Assembly: GCF_963678635.1 (NCBI RefSeq)
Contig: NC_087063.1
Coordinates: 74,109,617-74,173,616 of the forward strand
DNA: 64,000 bases
Direction: 5' to 3'
From: Symsagittifera roscoffensis
Lineage: Eukaryota; Xenacoelomorpha; Acoela; Convolutidae
The notes under the pieces are model-generated. The model searched no databases. It worked only from the letters and a program-made list of their open reading frames with translations, and was not told the origin of the DNA. The translations under genes were made by a program, and so were the position numbers. Positions within the stretch are counted from its first letter, which is position 1. Every line of letters begins with the position of its first letter. Shown here one piece after another: positions 11,101-23,100 of the stretch.

Positions 11101-14100
11101 CAACTAAAAATTTAAATTTGCATGCAAAAAGTGCTCACAACTGGCCGATTGCTCTTTTTAATTATTTCTGTCTGTCCGAACTCTTTGCAACTCTCTATAT
11201 GTCTTGGTGATTCCAATTGTCTGTTAGCTATGTTTAATAAAATTTGTCTGTCCTAACTTTTTGCACCTCTATAATTCAATCATTTTTTGCAACTGAAATT
11301 TTTGCAACTTAGTCTGCTTCAATAATTTATTGCTACCCGTTAAATTTTAAATGTTGAAACCCATTATTCAGTCCGAATACAGTTAAATATTCTTTGGATT
11401 TGAATTGTATCCGACAGTGGCTGGACTTATGTATTTACATCTAAGTTTCTCGATCCTTCTCTGGTCAAGTTTGGCAGTTCTACCAAGTCTTCAGTATTGC
11501 TTTGGTGATTCCTGCGGAGGAGACGTTGGGACACCTTCAGGAGTGCCTCCTCCACCCGTGCCTCTGCGGTATTCAATAGAGGGTCATGGAAGATCCGACA
11601 GCGAAGTCGACCCTCCTGCACCCCCTGAACCTAACTTGGGAGGTCACGGAAGAGTTTCTGGGGACGAGACGCCTTGCAAGGACAAGATGAAACCTGAAGA
11701 CTGTGAACATTGGCAATCTCTGGGCTACTGTGACGATTACAGCCGGGTGCGAGATATAATGCGAGATCAGTGCAGTAAAACATGCGGGTTTTGTCGTGAC
11801 GTAGTGCCTGTAGAATCTCCCGATGATCCTTGCGAGAGAGTGATGTGCGACTACATTCCCTGTCGAGAGGACGAAGTCTGGAGCAATGATGAGTTCTCTT
11901 GTTGTGGAGGTTGTGCCAAGTTTCCAACGCAAGGTTGCAACCCAGTCTATAAACCGGTTCATCTTGATCAGATATATGTTGACGGAGCTTTATGTCGAAC
12001 TGTGGATCCAATTGTGACTTCTGCATGTTTTGGGGTCTGCGCAACCTCGACTATTCATATAGAAGGCGCCAAGTACAAAGATTGCTCCTGTTGTGATGCC
12101 AAGGAGTTCCGAAGGGCGAAGGTCAAGGTCGAGTGTTGGCCTGGAGCGCCGAATGCATATGAATCGATGCACGAGTATGACGTAATTGACTCGTGTATTT
12201 GCAGTTCATCGACTTGCCAGGATGACTTTCTGTTCCCACCGCCTGAAGGTGGAGTTATGGAGAATTACTGGGATGTAAATGAACATGTTGAAAATTTCAA
12301 TAGCAAAGCCGAAGAAGAAGATCCAGAGATTGATTTTGGGTTTCCATTTTAAACTCATATTTTTCCTAACTTGAATAAAATATTCTGAATAATGAGTATC
12401 CAATGATCTAATTGAAAAGATGCAGTGCTGATTTAAATTTACGGATAAAATGATATTGGTTTGACAGTAGACAAAAAGGACGTTAAAAAAGAACGTTAAT
12501 AAAAATTGCTTTCAGGTTAAATTGAAATGCCAATTTTTGCTCAGTTTGGATCCATAATTTTATCCCTCCATTTAGTTATTTTTGGCTCCACTTAGTCAAT
12601 CAAAATATACTCTACAACTACTCGTTTGCTGAGAATGTCGATGTGAGCCTCTTCTGCATCGCATCCATTTATAATTTACATCCATTTATAATTTAAATGA
12701 TACTAAAAATGTCATTTTACAATACTAAATACCAATTTTTTACTATACAACCAATATGAATAATTATTTTTCCACCTACAAGACACTCAAGGTGAAGGTC
12801 TAGGGCAACAGGTTGGCAGAAATTCAAATTGAAAGGATTTCACATGAAAAAAAAAAATACATTTTATGCAGCTTTATGAGGTTACGCAAAAGTTTTCCAG
12901 CATGTGCATTGTTACAAGCAACAATTAATAACTCAAACATCCGTTATTAACATCAGCTGGTTTTTGAAATGCTAAAAACATTACCTATAACAAGACTGCT
13001 CGTATCAGGGCGCAGCTCTGAATGTTCCGACTGTCTTTTAAGGTCTATTGAGCAGTAATAACCTTTAACAAACTAAATGTAATAAAATGAAATGAATTTT
13101 TGTTTAAAAATGAGATTTTTGTGAAAATCATCCCCCACCACACCATATAAAGTACGTGTTATGTTATATATCGGTTGTTCTATTCTTCAGAGAGTTAGCC
13201 GCTTAAAGAGTGTTTACTCGTGATGGAAAGTATGAAAAAAATGAAAGAAGGATAGACGGTTACAGTGCAAGTAGCACAGAATTTTTCCACCATCCAAAAA
13301 AAAACTTTTTTTCAAAGTCGTGTAGTTTTTTCTGTGTGGTGTGACTTTTTTGACTTCCAAAATGACACTGAAAAACTCAAAAACTAACTTTGCTGGAGTA
13401 AAACAAATTTTTCACGGCTTGAACAAAACACACACAAATACGCAAGCCTGGACGCTCAATTTATAACTCGAAATTAGAACAAAAATCAATAATTTCAAAC
13501 AGGTTTTTATCGACACTGGGAATTTTTTTCTAAATTTTAAAATTTCGTTCGAATCACGACTGGAAGGTCCTTATTATATCATAATCACTCAGCCCTGTAA
13601 AAAAATTATTTGTGGTACCTAATTTTGCGTGGAAATTTAAAAAAAAATACAAACTAAAACACACCAGAATCCAAAGTTCCTCCCCATTTTTCAAATGGTG
13701 GGATCAAAAACACGCTCTAAGAAGTGATCAATTTGTTTATTAAGACGTTAGGGTAAAACAAAATTCAGCAATGATTTAAAACATTCGGACAAAACCTATT
13801 TAGGAATTATAAAAGCACCCCACTCTACTTGAGTTTGGAGTGAAAAAAATTGTTCAGAACTTTATCTGAGTTAGTTAAACTGATCCTATAAACTTGAGGT
13901 AATTGATTTTGATAACTGTGGCTGATAAGCAAAGGTATTGTCATGGGGCACTAGACTTGTTCCCGTAAACAACTTTTTCCACAGGATGATTCCAAGTTCA
14001 AGATTTCCATTTTCAGCCCGTTCCACTGTGAACTGCAGCAGTAGTCTCGCGGTTGAAAACTGCAACAGACATATTTTGAGCATGTTAGCTTTTCGATATA

Positions 14101-17100
14101 GGTCCTTTTAGAATTTTGCTGTTTATGTTAATTGTAGGTTTATCAACTTGTTTTATTTGTTTTAGTTACATTTTATTACACAAGCATAGCTTGTGTTATA
14201 GTAGGAACTATCTTTTTTTCCAAACTAAGTCGCAAATATTGTTGCGACGCTTATGTTATTGCAATAAAATGTATTCATTTTGAAAGTGTTCATTTGATCA
14301 ATGATCAGCTATTAAGTACAGCCAATGCGAAGGATATTAACATCAACTGTTATTGTTCCGAATTTCCTAACGAAAGTAACGGAATAATTGTGCTCGGGGT
14401 GGTTTTTTTCTTCAGAAAAATTTCGACTTTTTAACTAGCCAATTTTCACGGAAACTGTTTGTCTCATTCAAAAGGTATTGTTGTCCTGAGCTTTAATTTG
14501 AAAAGATATTTCACCTGTGATCATTTTTTGTAGAGTTATGAGGGTTTAAAAATTGCCATTTTGGTCAATTTGGGAAAATTAATGCGCGATACATTTCGCG
14601 CGATTAACTCGTAGGCGGAGATTAAATCCGTTTTAGAAATCGTTCCAAATTGGTTGAAGGAAGCTTATTTGTCATAATTGATTTCTTACTAGGAGTAAAA
14701 TTTATCACTTTGAGTTTTATATGGCGTGTGGGTTGATGATTTCCACAAAAATGTCAAATTTGGAAAAAAAAAGTCCATTTTATTTTTAATAACATTTTTA
14801 TCAAGTTATTACTGCTCCATAGACCTTAAAAGGCAGTCAGAACATTTTGGGTTTTGCCCTGATACTAGCTTCAAGGTATCATGGATCTGTAGCGTAGAGG
14901 TAGGGAGGAGACCCGCAACAAAATAGGAGGGTCGAACCTGGGAAGGATCAGATATCTTAATGAACTTTTTCGTATACTAGCTAAATTGCGTCCGCTCTTT
15001 AAATTGAGGCATGTGCAATTGGTAAACTTTTTTTTCAAATTGACTGTTTCTGCTAATGCGTCGCAGCGTTATCGGTCATATTTTTGCTTGTGTTTGCGAA
15101 GCGCATCTTCGCCTGTGTAAAATTTTGATACTTTTCTTTTTTCTCGGTTAAGTAAGTTTCGACCTATATTATTTCGCCTTATTGGCCTTATATTACGCTT
15201 TTAATAAACAAAAAAAATTGCGCGTGTGTGTAACAAAACGATGGGATTTGAACAAATTTTTATCAATTTTGAAGTCTTTTTTCTAAATTTCATTTTTTAA
15301 GTTTTTTTCCTTTTTCCTTCTCAGTTCAAAATAAGTTTTGGCCTATTTTGTATCGGCTTTTTGGCCTCAGTTTTTTTTGCTAAATGATCGCATAAAATTG
15401 TGTTCGTGTATGTGTTGAATGGAATGGGGGATAGAAACTTTTTAATAGTTTTAAAGTCTTTTCTTTATAATTTTTTTTGGCTTAAAGGGTTTTCTCTCAA
15501 GTATTTATGGCTTGTTTTTAGCTTGGTAAGTTTTCTGCTAATTCTCTTTTTACCTTCTATTGTCTTGGTTTGAATTTTTGATACTTTTTTCATTCGTTTT
15601 TTCCGATTTAGTGGCTGTTTTGTATTATATCGCAATTGGTGCGAAGCATGGCTTCGCCTCTGTGTAGAACTTAAAAGGCCGTCGCAGCATTCAGTAGTTT
15701 GCACTGATATGAGCAGCCTTATCTGAATTACTATTTGATTACTCAAAGGTTATCAAACCCGAACTTTTCAAGTAAACCACTTACTTAGTCAACAAAATCT
15801 TAGAATTATCCGGGGCAACAATTGGCGGATTATATGATGGGTTATCTGGTCGACAGATGTTCTTTGAGCATGCATACTTCTTAATTTGCATTTGTTTGAA
15901 ATTTGTGTTTATTCGATTGTAAATAAACTATTTTTTTCTTTTTTGTTTTTTCGCCAAAACTGTATTCGGCTTCAAAGGTTCTGGACTGTTTTTATACTGG
16001 CATATTCATCTCAGATTGCTTTGTGCGAAAAGCATTTTTTTATTGTTCGTGTGCGCGTTTCTGGGCATAAAAAACTTTTTAAAAAATGGGTTTTTATACG
16101 TGTTGTTGCTCAAAATCTTTAATGACAAAGCTTTTTTCAACTCAACGGGCGTCTACTCATTTTTTGTCGGATTAGGTACCACTTTAAATTTTTTGTTTCA
16201 ACTCTTATTCAGCCATGGAAATTGACGGGAAATTTTTTGACAAATAGAGACAAGCATATAAACATTTTGGTAGATTTATTTCGCTCGTCTTTTTTCAAAC
16301 AATTTCCTGGTCTTAAAGGCTTTCGTCTAATTTTTCTGTCGGCTAGCTTGCCATGCTTTTTTTTGTGATTTATCGCAAAAAGTGTGAAGCTCTGCTTCGC
16401 CTGTGTGTTCAAATTTAGAACACTATGCGCTTTAGAGATTTGTGTTTGGATTAAGCACATGAAACTTTCAAACCTTATGTTTTTGAGATTTTTATTGAAA
16501 TTTCCAAATATTTGGCTGACAATTTTTGCCACTTATTGTACAGATGCTGGTTAACAATAAACAACTCTATGCAGTTGCAACAAATATGAGCGTCCCAGTT
16601 TTCTTAGTTTTCCAGAAATGAAAGCTTGTTCTTCAGACTTTCGTAACGAGTAATTAAATGAGTAAAAATGAGTAGTTTTTTTGGTCTATTGCTTGCAACT
16701 TTACGGTTGGTCCAATAGGTGCATTTTTTTTACCTCTCGCACCGCGTACTCTTTTTCTTGTTCCGAGTTGTTTTGAGCTCTTAGGGAAATTTATAGTTGC
16801 GATCATTTTCAAATTTATTTGGAATTGTTTTTTTTGCACTTGTTGCCTTAGTTCCTTAACCTGTGAGCATATATCATGGTGCGCTCTCAAAAAAGAACTT
16901 CTCAGTGTTCCTCCAAATGAAGATTTTTATTGATTTACATTTGTAATTCAGTCACCAAAAGTTTTTGGGGAAGTTATAGAAATACAGACTGTTTCAGCGC
17001 AAAATTTAATTTTACTTTTCTATTGTGTTTCAGCTGAATGCTCTGCATGGAGTGTGTGTGTTCTCGAGTCTGATGAAAAAACTGACCTTGTTCAAAGTGT

Positions 17101-20100
17101 TTGAGAGTGTTGATACAGCCAGCAGGTAAGTTGTTCATCTCCAGTACTATATCATGTGTTTACTTTACGATCAAGAAAAATATATTAGATTGTGTTATTT
17201 TGAAGCAGTAAATTGTAGAAGGCTTTGAGTGTTGTTGACAGTTTTTTTTTGTTGGCAGTTGAAGATTTGATGTAATACTTGATTTTTTTGTTCTGTTTGT
17301 GCTTTTGATGATCTCCATGCTATATGAATCCAATGACGAACTGTCTTTATACTCTTATTCGGGCGCACTTTAGGAGCGGGAAATGGTTAAAGCAGAACAA
17401 CATATTGAGTCTGTTTTCAGAGTATCCTTCCTGGACATAGACTTGTTCACGCTTGACTCTGCCGGTCGCATTGTTGTCGGATGGCCGGGTGCCTCAGCGG
17501 GAGGGGGAAGCACCTCTAGGGGGGAGCAGAGAGACGGAGGGGACTCCACTCATACACATAGTACTGTGTTGTATTTGGCATCCAGACTTGTCATTGGAGG
17601 TGAGATGGCATTTCAGGGCATTTATAAGGGGAGGGGGGGGGGGCAAACGCAAAATGATCAGAAATGCAATTAACAGACGTTTTTTGATGCAAATGTTTCT
17701 TATTCAGCTCTATTTTGTTTTCGAATTGAGAAATATTATGAAACTTTTTTCGAAATAATTTCAGACATTTGAAAATTTCACGATTTCAATAGGCTTAAAA
17801 TCTGAAAGAGAACGTTAAAAGATATTCGAAATTATCTTTGTCGTTTAAAAATGAAATAGTAAAATTAGTAGCCAAATTTAAAAAAACTTTCAGAAATTGA
17901 CTCAAACGACAAGGAACTTAACGGAAACACAGAGCCGCCAGAAGATCCCCTTCAAGTGCCCACAAATGCCAACAACACTCAGAGAGGTAAATATTTTGGC
18001 TGATTTTCTTTTATGCTCATCAACATATCAACAGACCGGGATCTAGATTTAACTCATAGGTTGATTTAGGTTTTTCTTGGTATTTAGGTCGACCTGTATG
18101 TAGGTAGGCCAAATTGATATTCCGAGCTCTCTGAAAACAGTATAAAGACCATGTTGTCAAAATGTTCTCCGCCAGAGGCGAATTTTAAACAGAACATGCC
18201 AAAATTGCGTTTTTTGAAGTATAAGAAAGGCGGTAGCCTTTGGTTTTCCCTGGGGGTCGTGTTCCTGAAGGGGGAGAGGCGTCCCCGGCCCCTTATTCTT
18301 TTATTACTGGTCATGAAATTGTCGTTTCTTTTGTTTTGCAACTGAAACAAGGCCAGTTGGTTATACAGTCAAATCAGTTATACACTTCAAATTCGTTTTA
18401 TTGTAGCACATATTTACCAATTCTTCGTGAATTTTTTTCAGCTATCAGAATGGATGCACGAAATCAGAATAGGTGCTAATCTTTAACACACATCTGAGAT
18501 GAGTTTAAAATTTCTAGGATCCATTGATGCCCCTCAAGGTCAAGGAGTGGACGAGAGGGGGGACTCTCCGAGGTCCATCAGATCGGATGACAGTGACAGT
18601 GCGGGACCCCCACCACCCATGATGCCAGTGCCCCCTCCCCCTAAGCGGATGTCTATGTCTGTTGGTCAGTGGTATAATTCAGATTCGGGTTTTTTCAGGT
18701 TTATGCGAGAAGATATAAAGGAAAACAAAACGTTAAAAATTATCTCAGGCGTGGAAATTTCCTAACCGCTCTAGTATGTCACCAAAGTTTTCAAAACTCC
18801 ATTGCTATTCGTTTCTTGATTTGTTTCAGCTTTGTTATTTGCTAAAACAACCTAAAAAGCAGTGAATACGTCAATTTCAAAGAAATCTGCGTCAAGGAGT
18901 TTCTAAAGTTGAAAAAATGTGCCGCTGATAAATGGGAAATGAATGTAGGCAACAACTGAATCGGTTGTCATTATTTGTTTAAGAGTCATTGAACGCAGTG
19001 AAGACTCTTATATAGGTCTTGGTTATTTTTTTTTCCAGGAAAACTTTATAAAATGCTCTAATAACTACAGATGCGCATTCATCCATTTTAATGCATTTAT
19101 GAATGCACTTAGTTATATATGCACTCTTTGAGTTCAATTCAAAATTATCTACTAAAAGTTAGGTAATTTGTGCTCTCCAAATAGGAACGTTGAAATGGCG
19201 CCAAAAACGAGTACGATATCCAGTATTGAAAGTACATTTTAATTTCTTGGTTTTCCAACGGAATCAAAAGTTTGCCAATGGGTTCAGTTATCTCAAATTG
19301 TTTTAATTTTACCAAAATCGGTCAATCATGAATTCGTATTGAAATTCAAAGAGCATTAAGGCCATGTTTTTACTTTGATATTCGAAAGTTGAATATTTAT
19401 CAAAAAAAATGTCAGTTTCTTTTTCTGTTATCCTTGCGTTTCTTGAATCTTTTCCAGCTCTTTATTGGCCATGTTTTCAGGACTCTATGAACATATTGAA
19501 GAGTTAAATATGGGATGCGATGTTTTTTTTTCCAGAAAATGTCTTCAGGTTTGTTGACGCTCAAATTTTGTTTGCTGTTTGATTTTTGTTTTTCTAACTT
19601 TCGAAGAAAGTGACGGAGTATTTGTGCTAGGTAGTGGTTTTTTTCTCCAGACTTATTTTGACTGTTTAACTAGCAGTTTTTGACGGAATTTTTTATATCA
19701 AAAACTACCTAGTCAATTATTGACAAAACTATATCAAAGTGAGCCTCTTTCGTATCCCAACAAAGTTTGGCAATGTTCGATTTTTTAACTAGCGATTTCG
19801 ACATATTTTTAGATATCATTCGAAATATTGTTGTTCTGAGCTCAAGTGTAAAAAGGTATTTCACCTGTGGTCCTTTTTTTAATTTGGGGTTTAAAGATTG
19901 TCAATTTGGGATAATTAAAGGGCTATATATTACTTGCTATTAACGGTTAAGCGAGACTTAATCGGCATTAGAAATCATTCTAAATTGAACTGATGCATGC
20001 TATCTTAGTCTACAAAAAACGTTGCGATATGCGAAATGTATCTAAGGCGTTTACTCGTTTATTTGAAATTCAAAAGTTGGGATTTTACAAAACCAAAATC

Positions 20101-23100
20101 AGTGTTTTTTTTTCGAATTTTTTTGCGTTTCTTTTGTTTTTCCAACTGTCTGTTGGCTATTTTGTTGTAGTCCAGAGGCCTGTGGCACAAATCTTGTTTT
20201 CTTTGTTAGACGGTTTTCTTGTCTAACAGAATCAAAGATTCGTTTGATAGCCTACCGAATAATTATAGACGAATTTTAATCAATCAATTTATTTTGTACA
20301 AAGAATGGCCAAAATACTGAGTTAAGGTGCTGGCTGCCAAGACATGAATTTTTTCATTTACTGTATATCCGTTTAGTTTTTGCTCACAACACGAAAATGA
20401 TTGGAAGGAACTGCGACGTAGCTTGTTTTTGCTGTTTTTTCCGCCTGATTGTTGGTACTTCGAAGGAAAATCATACGGGGTGAAGTGTGGTGTCAAATCA
20501 AACTCTTATTGGTCTTAATTTTGGTCAACACAATCAACAAATTGTTTCGGTTTTACAAAAAAGACAATCAGACACAAATTTAGCTAATAGCAGAAGTCTC
20601 GTTTGATATTCTGAAAGCGTATTCATGGTTTCCACGGTGTCAGTGCGCAGCGTTATCTGTCATTGCCATCAATTCCATATCAGTAAGAAAAAATCAGTAT
20701 CAGTGCCACAAAGTCTTCACCGAACTTCTTCTCTATTTCCATAAAAATTTATTTTGAATTTAATATTTTGAAGCAAGATTTTCAGAATACATACTTTGAA
20801 AACTTAACGCTATAAGTTGTCAAAAAGGAGAAAAAAGCTGTTTTGGAAATCTAAGTCTCTTATTCATTTTTGTTGATTGCCGTCAATGCAAGCAGTTTGA
20901 GACACCCTGGCCACACTGATAATGTAGCCTGCGAGATCCTTTGTTTCACTTTAAAACGTCATTTTTCTTTTGGAATTCATTTTTAGTAAAACATGAAATT
21001 TTACCGTTTATCTTTGTTGTTCCCACGTTCGACGAAAGTTACCCTTTTACCCGTATGATTCCGAGGTGTTTTTATTCAGTCACTTTCTGATTTTCTCACT
21101 AAGTATTTTGACGGAAAGGTTTTAAGTCGAATTGAGGCAATCAATTTGGAACTAACATCCGCAAAATATATGACTTGGTTGTTTACATAGCTTGTTAATA
21201 GCATTTTCTCATTTTTTTGCTTATATTTCAAAACTTTCATAATCAAAAACGTTGTGTTTCACGATAGAGGGCAATCGGCACATTCAGAGCTTTGCACTGA
21301 GACGAAAAATTCCTGGTGTTTGATTCCAGTGGGGATCTGTTTTTTTGCTAACTGAAAATTTCCGGCTATTTAAGATGTTTGTCTGTCTGCTTATTTTTGT
21401 CGGCATAGTTCTCGCAGAATTTTTTTTCTGAAGTTAGGATTTTTTCTAGAATTGAAAATCCTCCTTGTACAGTTTTTATTAGTGCAGGTAGTTTTGTTCA
21501 GAATTTGTTGAGCTTTTTTGAATTTTTATAATTTTCTTGGCAAAAACCCTTTTTTTATAAGGTTTTTTATGATTTTTCTTGCTTATATTATTAAACTTTC
21601 ATAATCAAAAACACCGTGTTTGACGATAGAGGGCAGTCGGCACGTTCAGGGCTTTACACTGAGACGACAAATTCCGGGTGTTTGATTCCAGTGGGGATTT
21701 TTTTTTTTTTTTATTGATAACTGAAAATTTCAGGCTACTTTAGATGTTTGTCTGTCAGCTTATTTTTGTCGGCATAGTTCTCGCAGAACTTTTTTTTTGA
21801 AGCTCCGATTTTTCCTAGCATTCCCAATCCTCCTTGTACAGTTTTTATTAGTGCAGTTAGTTTTGTTCAGAATTTTTTGAGCTTTTTTGAATTTTTATAA
21901 TTTTCTTGGCAAAAACCATTTTTTAAGGTTTTTTTAATTAATTTTTGATTTTTTTTTTCATTTACTTTTAGTCGTGGTCAATCATTTTTGGATTGCGAGT
22001 AGTACGAAGCTCAGCTTCGCTTTTTTGTAGAATAGATAGTTCTTTTTGAAATCTATTCAGTGTTTTTTTTCCGATAAAATTGGCATATTTATTGTCGTAT
22101 AACTGGTGGTTCGAAAGTATTCTTTGTCTCTCAGTAAAATGATTTTTAAATTGCCAAAGATGAGTAAGGTTTTGTATGATTTTTTCCCCGAAAGCGTCAA
22201 TTTTCTCGGAGATTTGCGCCTTTGTCGGACTCAAAATCGTTAGTAACGTACAAGATAAACAATTATGTTTTTTTTTGTGAGTTGTTGTTTCTTGTCAGTT
22301 ATCGTTGTAGCTTGCTCTTTAAACACAGCTGCTACGAATACCTTTGCTATTTCGAGTTATGAATTGTTTCGTGTTTCAGATGTGTCCGACGGAAGAGCCT
22401 TGCCTGCTGGAACAACTGGATCTAATGGGGTCAAGGGGGGAATTGGTGGCAACAAGAAGGGTGGAAAGAAGAATCCTGCTGGCGCCAATGCTGGTAAACC
22501 ATAACGAGCTGGTAAAGCATGACTGCTAGAAATTCGACAAAACTTTTCGATATTCTTTTTAAAAATTCCCATACCCATTCCGAATATGCTTGACTCAGAT
22601 GATGTTCTGCTGATTATAGGCAGTTTTTCAAAATGTAATTTTTTCGCCCACCCTTTTGGTCACTGTCTTTTAAAACTAATTTTGTATTTTTGTGTTTCAG
22701 TTGCAGTGCCTGAGAAGCTGACGGCGAAGCAAGTGAAGGCGGAACTGGAGAGTATGTTCCTCGCTTTCTCACGTAGTGTCGTAAGTGAATTTACCCATCT
22801 TTGCTATTGATAAGACAGAACATACTGAAATAAATTATAAGGTATCGCATCTTAAAGCGCGTTGCTCAAAAAAAATCCGAGCTACAGATTGTTTTTGTAT
22901 ATTAATTACGCTTTACTAATCACTGAGTAACTCTGGAAGGCTGTTTAGCCTGTGTATCGATAGTCCATTATGAATTTTGGCCCCAACATCTGGAGTTTAT
23001 TTGCAGATCGCAACAGTTTTTTTTTTCAAACAAAACTCACTGCTTTGTATGAAAATTTTCACGTGGTATCAATATTGAAGCCAAAGTTAATTCGGTTCTG

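Larger units (their letters stand above)
9614..11275. repeat. Cluster of GCAAAAAGTTCGGACAG repeats in both orientations
   Basis: Copies at about 9614-9716(+), 9747-9795(+), 10215-10401(-), 10402-10495(+), 10510-10683(+), 11023-11084(-), 11122-11205(-) and 11241-11275(-). Many share an internal TTTTGCATGCAAA palindrome and TA-rich outer edges, suggesting termini of a TA-inserting (Tc1/mariner-like) MITE. Seen nowhere else in the window. Confidence 0.65.
9028..17033 (+). other. 8-kb intron 4, hosting a nested gene and many repeats
   Basis: GT…AG intron between exons 4 and 5. Contents in order are a hAT-like MITE, a cluster of GTTCGGACAG repeats with palindromes, the intronless nested gene, reversed copies of families C and D, a G element interrupted by a C element, and diverged tandem repeats with GAAGC hairpin tails (15.1-16.4 kb). 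I see no further coding exon; 16413-17033 is plain AT-rich sequence. Confidence 0.75.

Noticed and set aside
11405-11428. Upstream TTG start for the nested gene
   Set aside because: Not an ATG; the ATG at 11429 immediately precedes a good signal peptide.
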